Shown: piece by piece, positions 35,869 through 41,765 of the stretch
Layout: each line of letters opens with the position of its first letter
Position numbering within the stretch: position 1 is the first letter of the stretch
From: CAIOZA01 sp964464375
GTDB lineage: Bacteria; Bacteroidota; Ignavibacteria; Kapaibacteriales; UBA2268
Reading direction: 5' to 3'
NCBI GenBank assembly: GCA_964464375.1
Contig: CAYXFU010000030.1
Span: 1 to 41,765, forward strand
DNA: 41,765 bases
Program-made: the position numbers and the translations under genes
The notes under the pieces: generated by a model
Told to the model about the DNA's origin: nothing
Databases searched by the model: none
Seen by the model: only the letters and a program-made list of their open reading frames with translations

Positions 35869-37983
35869 TTGCTCAAAATAATGAAAAAGAAGAATGTATT
35901 AGCACTTGTGGGAATTCTAGCATTCATAACATTTACCATCACTTTTATTTCCCTGTTTATTGTTTACGAGACTACAAATGCAACAGTATCTCATGTTCTA
36001 AGGGATTTGGCTGATGGTCAAAAGTCGATGATAAATTCTCTTCTCGATAATAATGTTAGTGAAATTGAGATAGTCAATATTTTAAAAAAAGCAAATAAGA
36101 AATTAATTATTGGCTATACAGGTGAATTTGTTGTTGCAAAGAAAATTGACGGAAGAATCTATTTTATTTTTTCCCAAAACCCATCAGGTCTAGCAAACAA
36201 AAATTCTACCCCAACGGATACAAACTTAACAGTTCCTATGAGGGAAGCTGTTCAAGGACGAACAGGGTTTATCAAGGCAATAGATTATGACGGTGATGAA
36301 GTGTTTGCTGGTTACACATTTATAGAAAGATTGAATTGGGGTATTGTAGCTAAGGTTGATGTTTCTGAAGTAAGACAACCTTTTATTACAGCGGCATACC
36401 TTTCTATGTTTCTTGCTATATTTCTGGTGACTTTAGGTGCATATTTCTTTATCAAAGTTACAAATCCTATATTAGAACGAACATACCAAAGTGAAAAGAG
36501 ATTGAAAGTTTCTGAAGAAAAACTCAGACAGCAATATCTTATGCTCCAATCAATCATAAACAGTACAGATCAACCCATTTTCACACTAGACAGCAAATTC
36601 TGTTTTATTAATTACAATACTTCTTATTCTGAAATGATTGTGGATATATATGGGACAGACATTGACTTAGGTAAGAATTTCTTCGATTATCAAACCGTGA
36701 TTGAAGATAATGAGTCTTCAAGGGTGCATTTGGAAGCTGCTCTTCATGGAGATCAATCTGTTCATGAAGTATTATTTGGTCGAGAGAATCACTCAAAGAT
36801 ATTCCTTGAAATAGCTTACAATCCAATACGTGATCTGAATGATACGATTATAGGAGTCGCAGTTTTCGCTAAAGACATAACTAGCCGCAAACGTGCTGAG
36901 TTAGCACTCAAAGCCAGTGAAGAAAAATTTAGATATCTGATAAAAAATTTCCCCCTTCCTGTTGTTTTGAAGGATAAGAATGGTGTTTATACATTTGCAA
37001 ATTCACAGTTTTTAGATAATGTTGACTCAAAATACTTGCCTATAGAAGGTAAAACTGATTTTGATTTTTTCCCATTAGATTTGGCTGAAAAAATCATTTC
37101 AGATGATTCGATTGTTCTAGAAAGTGGCAAAACCAAAACATTTGAGATGGAATTTACAAATAATAATCAATATCGCTATGTAATAGTAACTAAAATGCCG
37201 ATCAAAGGTGAAGATGGATTAATGAGCGGTATCTTGTGTGTACATCTTAACCTTACTGAACTTAAGAGAATTGAGAAAGAATTAAGAGAATCAAATGCTT
37301 CAAAGGATAAGTTCTTCTCCATTATAGCTCACGATCTAAGGAATCCATTAGCTACATACAGAGCAAGCTTGGTTTCACTTACTGATTGTTATTCTGATTT
37401 CAATGAAAGCGAGAGGATTGAATTCCTTGATCTTCTACGAAAATCATCTGAACATTTATATGAGTTGCTGGAAAATCTTTTAACTTGGGGCAGAATCCAG
37501 ACTGGCAAACAACATTTCAGATTTGAGAATGTGAATCTAAACTCACTAGTTGAGCTTTGCATCAAAACTCATCAGGATACAGCTCAACAGAAGGGCATCA
37601 AAATTGTTTCGAGGATCTCTGAGTCTGTAAATGGATATGCTGATGATAACATAGTTACGGTTATAATGAATCATTTGGTTAATAATGCTATTAAGTATTC
37701 GAAGAAAGATGGTGTTGTTCTTCTATCTGCTCATGTAAATTCAGAGCAAGTTGAGATATCAGTACAGGACAAAGGTATCGGTATAAATCCAAAAATTGTT
37801 AATGAATTGTTTAAGCTAGATCAAACTCAGAGTGTACCAGGTACAGCCGGGGAAAAAGGTACAGGTCTAGGATTGATACTCTGCAAGGAGTTTGTTGAGA
37901 AGCTTGGTGGCAGAATCTGGTTCGAGAGTGTTTATGGGTCAGGTAGTACTTTCTACTTCTCAATACCGAAAGTAATATCCTGA
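35869..37983 (+). CDS. Membrane histidine kinase with Cache-like sensor and two PAS domains
   Basis: A 704-residue sensor kinase. TM1 about 9-31, a periplasmic Cache-like region about 34-176 (GYTGEFVVAKKIDG, then VQGRTGFIKAIDYDG and IERLNWGIVAKVDVSEV), TM2 about 178-200, PAS1 about 225-345, PAS2 about 350-470, HisKA with phospho-accepting H488 (FFSIIAHDLRNPL), and HATPase with N-box MNHLVNNAIKYS, G1 DKGIGI and G2 GTGLGL. The TTG at 35869 has GGAG 8 nt upstream; the ATG at 35881 (700 residues) is the alternative start. It should phosphorylate the regulator at 35034. No receiver or HTH is fused. Confidence 0.93.
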   Translation: MLKIMKKKNVLALVGILAFITFTITFISLFIVYETTNATVSHVLRDLADGQKSMINSLLDNNVSEIEIVNILKKANKKLIIGYTGEFVVAKKIDGRIYFIFSQNPSGLANKNSTPTDTNLTVPMREAVQGRTGFIKAIDYDGDEVFAGYTFIERLNWGIVAKVDVSEVRQPFITAAYLSMFLAIFLVTLGAYFFIKVTNPILERTYQSEKRLKVSEEKLRQQYLMLQSIINSTDQPIFTLDSKFCFINYNTSYSEMIVDIYGTDIDLGKNFFDYQTVIEDNESSRVHLEAALHGDQSVHEVLFGRENHSKIFLEIAYNPIRDLNDTIIGVAVFAKDITSRKRAELALKASEEKFRYLIKNFPLPVVLKDKNGVYTFANSQFLDNVDSKYLPIEGKTDFDFFPLDLAEKIISDDSIVLESGKTKTFEMEFTNNNQYRYVIVTKMPIKGEDGLMSGILCVHLNLTELKRIEKELRESNASKDKFFSIIAHDLRNPLATYRASLVSLTDCYSDFNESERIEFLDLLRKSSEHLYELLENLLTWGRIQTGKQHFRFENVNLNSLVELCIKTHQDTAQQKGIKIVSRISESVNGYADDNIVTVIMNHLVNNAIKYSKKDGVVLLSAHVNSEQVEISVQDKGIGINPKIVNELFKLDQTQSVPGTAGEKGTGLGLILCKEFVEKLGGRIWFESVYGSGSTFYFSIPKVIS

Positions 37984-38022
37984 AATTCATTGATGCAAAA
38001 AGTGGGAAAGAATGCTAATTTA

Positions 38023-38868
38023 TCATTTCTTCTTATTCTTTTCAGGTCTGGAATCTGATTCCTCTCTGATTTCCTTAGTTTGACTTCTGTACTTATTGTA
38101 CTTAACGGCAATTCCTATAGAAAGAGAATGGATAATCCATTTATTAGCACTGGAGAAATTTGTAAAACTATAGTGATAAAACACTTCCGGAGAGAAAGTG
38201 AATTGAGTCTGACTGGTTGTATAGTCCATATTGAAATCCCATCCAAAACCTATTTCTAGTCCATATATATATTTATAGATTGGATTGATGGTCCCGCTGT
38301 AATTCATTCTGGTTCTTTGATCATTATCATATCGTATGTCTGATGGTTCAAGAATTTTCTCAGATTGATTGTAAGTTGCTGTAGATATTTTGGTTAGGTC
38401 AAAACCAAACATTAAATTTATCTCATTTAGTTTCAGATTAAGGATTGGTTCAATTTTAAAAGCATCTATCCTTGAATCAATAGTATGCTCGAAAATACCT
38501 GTTACAGCCTGACCAGCAGAATTATCAACTATCAATTTTTCCTCAGCTTTAAGAACCCCATTAAGAATTGAATATTCGGCTCTAATTGCAAATTTTAATC
38601 TATAAATCAATGGTAATTCAATAAATCCACCAAATGAAAATCCGGCACCAAACCCAGATTTGTATTCCGGACAACAGCTTGGTACATTTGGAAGAGATTT
38701 AAAATCGACAAAATGCTGGTTTAGGTTAAATCCAGTGAACAATCCAGCTCTCCACTTTAATAGATCTACATCCTGACTTATATCTAAATCAGCATAGGAG
38801 ATTGATGAAGAAGCAAAATTCAAAAAAAACAGGAAAAGAAATATTTTAAAATGTTGGAGTCTTCTCAT
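38023..38868 (-). CDS. Predicted outer-membrane beta-barrel protein
   Basis: A 281-residue exported protein, signal about 1-26 (FKIFLFLFFLNFASSSISYA). Strand-rich mature part with Gly/aromatic alternation (LFTGFNLNQHFVDF, GFGAGFSFGGFIELPL, IYGLEIGFGWDFNMDY, SLSIGIAVKYNKY) of the porin-family/PorT-like outer-membrane barrel type, and a charged C-terminal tail (EESDSRPEKNKKK) that is unusual for a barrel. An adjacent CC pair (PSCCPEY) is present early. It is the last gene of the run that begins with the adhesin-like gene, 11 bp after the T9SS-sorted protein. Confidence 0.65.
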   Translation of the reverse strand: MRRLQHFKIFLFLFFLNFASSSISYADLDISQDVDLLKWRAGLFTGFNLNQHFVDFKSLPNVPSCCPEYKSGFGAGFSFGGFIELPLIYRLKFAIRAEYSILNGVLKAEEKLIVDNSAGQAVTGIFEHTIDSRIDAFKIEPILNLKLNEINLMFGFDLTKISTATYNQSEKILEPSDIRYDNDQRTRMNYSGTINPIYKYIYGLEIGFGWDFNMDYTTSQTQFTFSPEVFYHYSFTNFSSANKWIIHSLSIGIAVKYNKYRSQTKEIREESDSRPEKNKKK

Positions 38869-38879
38869 AATTTAATGAA

Positions 38880-39785
38880 TTATTTATTAATTAGTATTTT
38901 TTTAGTAAACATTTCACTAGGTGTCTTTAGGATAAGGAAATAGGATCCATTACGAATATCTTCCAACTTTGCTTTTAGTGAATATGAACCTGGAATAGCA
39001 TTTTTGCTTAACAACGACAGAGCTGTTTTACCCATCTCATCAATTAGATAAATATCAGTTTGACCAGATTCATTTAATGTATAATTGATCGAAGTATTAT
39101 CTCTGGCAGGATTAGGATAAATATTCAAAAGAGCTGTTGGATTTCCACGTTTAAGCAATCTTGGTGATTCACCTTCACGGCAAATGCCCAATACATCGAT
39201 TTGTCCGTCTCTTGTCATCAATGCAACTTTATTGGGTTCAATCCATTTGAAATATTCAATTTGAAGCAATGTCGAATCAGCATTTCCAAGTTTTACAATG
39301 AAATCTAAATTAGCTAGAATACCTAATGTATCTTTCATAGTTCCAGAAATGATAATCGAACATTCATCAATATCCGCCTTACATGTAGGAATCAGGTTAA
39401 TGGGGGAAAGAACGGTTCCATTATAGTTTATCTTGGCTTCAAAATTTATTACACCACTATTGGTAAGGTTATTCGAATATTCAATCAACAAAGGTACTGA
39501 AATTTGAGTTCCTATTTGAGCTTCCATTTTCGGTAAAACAATCATTAGACCTGATGCATTTATATCAAGTATTTTCTTAGATGAATACCAAAAGCCAACA
39601 CCATGATCTCCTGTCCGATATGATAATCTGCCAGTTGCTGTTTGACCTACTGTGCAACTAATTTTATTATTTCCATCACTCATTGTTGTGCCACCATTAC
39701 CGATTACTTTTTTAGATATATTCTGAGAATATAAATTAAGATTGGTTAGAACAAACAAGATAATTATGTAACTACACTTTTTCAT
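38880..39785 (-). CDS. T9SS type A sorting domain protein
   Basis: A 301-residue exported protein, signal about 1-20 (YIIILFVLTNLNLYSQ). The N-terminal region VIGNGGTTMSDGNNKISCTV followed by GQTATG...GVGFWY is a motif often found in Bacteroidota T9SS cargo. Next is a cohesin-like beta domain (about 85-195; ISVPLLIEYSNNLTNSGVIN). Residues about 222-301 form the type A C-terminal sorting domain: LLNIYPNPARDNTSINYTL, a GQTDIYLIDEMGK block, GSYSLKAKLEDIRNGSYFLI and the terminal KKILINK. It should be exported by T9SS and anchored or released at the surface. Gap to the adhesin-like gene is 13 bp. Confidence 0.88.
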   Translation of the reverse strand: MKKCSYIIILFVLTNLNLYSQNISKKVIGNGGTTMSDGNNKISCTVGQTATGRLSYRTGDHGVGFWYSSKKILDINASGLMIVLPKMEAQIGTQISVPLLIEYSNNLTNSGVINFEAKINYNGTVLSPINLIPTCKADIDECSIIISGTMKDTLGILANLDFIVKLGNADSTLLQIEYFKWIEPNKVALMTRDGQIDVLGICREGESPRLLKRGNPTALLNIYPNPARDNTSINYTLNESGQTDIYLIDEMGKTALSLLSKNAIPGSYSLKAKLEDIRNGSYFLILKTPSEMFTKKILINK

Positions 39786-39798
39786 TTTTATTTAAATT

Positions 39799-41765
39799 TT
39801 AATTTTGTATTGGGAACCAACTAGTTCCGTTACTAATAAAAGCACTAGCTCTGTTTTGTGCTATTGAAATTGTACCTCCGGAAATATTAACACTGATAGA
39901 GGCAGAGGAACTATTGATTACGTGAACGACTTTACCTGCAATCCCTGCTCCGGACAATGTGACATTTCCTGTCGGGGCGGAGCCAGTAAAGTAATAGACT
40001 GAATATCCATCTGTTGTTGAAGGATTTAGACCAGCGTTATTCAATGTCTGCATACTGGCATAAACCGGGAATCCGGAAGCTGTCGATGAAGTTCCAATCT
40101 GCAAAGCCGGTACTGATGTACTGGCAGAAACAGTGTGTAAACTAGCTTGTGGATTGGGAATACCGATCCCAACTTTAACATTCGAAGTATTACAGTCAAC
40201 AATAAACTGAGGTGTTGTTGAATTAAAACCAACAGCTAAAGAATTTGGGGTTGGATTTAATAGATATGATGATGAACTTAAACCCATACCCAAAGTTATA
40301 TTTGTATTACCTGTATAAGCTTCGGTAGCTAACCACTTACCGATAGTAATAGCCATTCCACTACCAGTCGCAATATTTTGAGTTCCAAGTGCAATTGAGC
40401 TTGGTCCACTTGATATATTCTGATCACCGAAAGCAATTGAATTTACTCCACCAGATACATTTGCATAACCCGAAGCAATGGATCGAAGCCCAGATGCTAC
40501 GTTATTCTCACCACCTAAGATAACAGAGTAATCACCAGATGCAACTTGAGAATTTGTAGCTCTGCTGAACTGTAGATCAATTGATTTTGCACCCCTTGCA
40601 TTTCCACCACTAACAGCTCCGTTCGGAGTATTTACCATAATTCCAGAACTTCCCTTAGGTTTAAGTACTAAGGCAATATTTGTATTTACTCCATCATTAA
40701 CAGATAATGCTACACTATTCTGAGTTGAAGCATTCATATCTTCAAGAATCAAGGCACTATTTTGGATTAATTTGCCAGTTGTACCGTCAAATCGTGCAAG
40801 AGCATTATCAGTGCTACTCGAAGGACCGACAACATCTCCTAAAGTTGGCAGAGTTTGCCAGCTTGGATTGGTACCATCTGTCTTAAGATATTTTCCATTA
40901 TTGCCAGTCTGAGATGGCATCAAAGCATTTAAGGCTAAACTAGCAGTAGATTGTCCGGTTCCTCCCCTTGAAATCGGAACTGAACCAGATGTTCCATTAT
41001 TTATAGCTGAAATAATATTATTACCGGAGGTACTACTATTGGAAATATTTGGATTCGGATATGTTCCGCTAAGATCACCTCCAGCTGTACCACCAGGAAG
41101 TGTACCACTAATTGTAACATTAGCAGCTGATATTAATCTTCCCTGCTGATCAACTGTAAATGATCCTACCTGTGTAGAAGTTCCATAAGAGCCGTTTGTA
41201 ACTGATGTATTTGCTAGTTTTGATGCGGTTACTGCACCATCAATTATTTTTGATGTAGTTACTGCATTTGATGCAATCGATGGATTAGGATATGTTCCGC
41301 TAAGATCGCCACCGGCTGAACCACCCGGAAGTGTTCCACTTATTGTTACATTAGCCGCTAATGTTAATCTTCCCTGCTGATCAACTGTAAATGATCCAAC
41401 CTCTGTTGAAGTTCCATAAGAGCCGGTTGTAACTGATGTATTTGCAAGTTTTGATGCGGTTACCGCACCATCAATTATTTTTGGTGTTGTTACTGCATTT
41501 GTGGCAATCGAAGGATCAGGATATGTTCCGGTTAAATCGCCACCTGCATTTCCGTTTGGAGCAAATGAAGTAGGAGCACCGTTTATTTTACTCCAGTTAA
41601 CATCAGTTATATTTGAATCATTTATTGCACCAATTGCGACGGTTGGATTAGGATATGTCCCGGTTAGATCGCCACCAGCTGTACCTCCAGGTAAAGTTCC
41701 GCTAATTGTGACATTAGCCGCAGATGTTAATCTTCCCTGCTGATCAACTGTAAATGATCCAACCT
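39799..41765 (-). CDS. Repetitive tail-fibre/YadA-head-like adhesin (3' part, cut by window edge)
   Basis: The frame is open from the stop at 39799 to the right edge (at least 654 residues); the ATG at 40923 is internal, because the in-frame upstream sequence reads VPISRGGTGQSTASLALNAL directly into it. Upstream are four copies of the GDLSGTYPNP/GDLTGTYPDP module and repeats of GSFTVDQQGRLISAANVTIS and ASKLANTSVT, familiar from phage tail-fibre and Bacteroidota adhesin-like proteins. The C-terminal part has a YadA-head-like run (VASGLRSIASGYANVSGGVN, IAFGDQNISSGPSSIALGTQ) and then beta-rich sequence ending FISNGTSWFPIQN. No T9SS domain at its end. The 5' end and signal peptide lie outside the window. 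Confidence 0.8.
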   Translation of the reverse strand, partial: VGSFTVDQQGRLTSAANVTISGTLPGGTAGGDLTGTYPNPTVAIGAINDSNITDVNWSKINGAPTSFAPNGNAGGDLTGTYPDPSIATNAVTTPKIIDGAVTASKLANTSVTTGSYGTSTEVGSFTVDQQGRLTLAANVTISGTLPGGSAGGDLSGTYPNPSIASNAVTTSKIIDGAVTASKLANTSVTNGSYGTSTQVGSFTVDQQGRLISAANVTISGTLPGGTAGGDLSGTYPNPNISNSSTSGNNIISAINNGTSGSVPISRGGTGQSTASLALNALMPSQTGNNGKYLKTDGTNPSWQTLPTLGDVVGPSSSTDNALARFDGTTGKLIQNSALILEDMNASTQNSVALSVNDGVNTNIALVLKPKGSSGIMVNTPNGAVSGGNARGAKSIDLQFSRATNSQVASGDYSVILGGENNVASGLRSIASGYANVSGGVNSIAFGDQNISSGPSSIALGTQNIATGSGMAITIGKWLATEAYTGNTNITLGMGLSSSSYLLNPTPNSLAVGFNSTTPQFIVDCNTSNVKVGIGIPNPQASLHTVSASTSVPALQIGTSSTASGFPVYASMQTLNNAGLNPSTTDGYSVYYFTGSAPTGNVTLSGAGIAGKVVHVINSSSASISVNISGGTISIAQNRASAFISNGTSWFPIQN
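41057..41765 (-). repeat. Tandem modular repeats in the adhesin-like gene
   Basis: The DNA block containing GGATATGTTCCG (plus strand) recurs at 41057, 41288, 41519 and 41651, that is at spacings of 231, 231 and 132 bp. The block TTCCCTGCTGATCAACTG recurs at 41139, 41370 and 41733. Copies are close to identical, and all spacings are multiples of three, so the repeats stay in frame. Expansion or contraction by recombination would change protein length only. Confidence 0.85.

Noticed and set aside
40923..40925. ATG at 40923 as the start of the adhesin-like gene
   Set aside because: The frame continues upstream without a stop to the window edge, with clearly homologous tail-fibre-like repeats, so this Met is internal.
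41057..41765. Possible CRISPR array from regularly spaced repeats
   Set aside because: Spacings (231, 231, 132 bp) are far too long and the sequence is a continuous open reading frame with in-frame protein repeats.

Overview
The window (low GC, roughly one third by eye) looks like a chromosome segment from a Gram-negative member of the FCB/Bacteroidota-Ignavibacteria-Kapabacteria group. The reasons are a C-terminal type IX secretion (T9SS) sorting domain at 38880-39785, many outer-membrane beta-barrels and FN3/TANFOR-like surface proteins, SecG/CdsA/QueF/QueD housekeeping genes and strong A+T bias. No rRNA, tRNA, CRISPR array, transposase or prophage module was recognised. The species cannot be named from the sequence alone.

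Layout: (1) 1-7494, mostly housekeeping: a 2-oxo-acid dehydrogenase E2 with a recently duplicated lipoyl domain, a LolA-like periplasmic protein, a radical SAM protein, secG, a queF-queD-cdsA run and a divergent rlmB. REP-like GC-rich palindromes lie at the left edge and at 7795-7867. (2) 8024-16902: three consecutive minus-strand genes for a predicted outer-membrane barrel, a 1666-residue secreted protein with a TANFOR/FN3-like domain, and an FN3-repeat protein. (3) 17100-23638: a tight minus-strand operon, DUF2141 - crtN - aldH - crtP - crtQ - crtO. This is the staphyloxanthin-type C30 glycocarotenoid ester pathway with the aldehyde dehydrogenase built in, but without the crtM synthase. (4) 23934-32979: an eight-gene minus-strand cluster that I read as an undescribed chaperone-usher-like surface-fibre system. 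It has three cysteine-rich secreted proteins sharing a CPGC...W-x-V-T signature (candidate subunits), a TPR protein, a PapD-like chaperone, an usher-like barrel fused to a C-terminal OmpA peptidoglycan-binding domain, a thioredoxin-like lipoprotein with a CxC motif, and another barrel, closed by a terminator. (5) 33655-37983: a receiver-only response regulator with a degenerate acidic pocket, then a divergent NarL/LuxR-type response regulator and hybrid-free histidine kinase pair. Inverted repeats AATACC-N8-GGTATT with NarL-like 7-2-7 geometry flank the receiver-only gene. (6) 38023-41765: a barrel protein, a T9SS-sorted protein, and the 3' part of a repetitive tail-fibre/YadA-head-like adhesin that runs off the right edge.

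How the parts may work together: the crt genes convert a C30 precursor to diaponeurosporene, oxidise a terminal methyl to aldehyde and acid, then glycosylate and acylate it, giving a membrane pigment. In the fibre cluster the chaperone and usher would assemble the Cys-rich subunits, the CxC lipoprotein could manage their disulfides, and the OmpA domain would anchor the assembly platform to peptidoglycan. The adjacent regulators and repeated operator-like sites are candidates for controlling it. These last links are inferences from gene order and motifs, not demonstrated.
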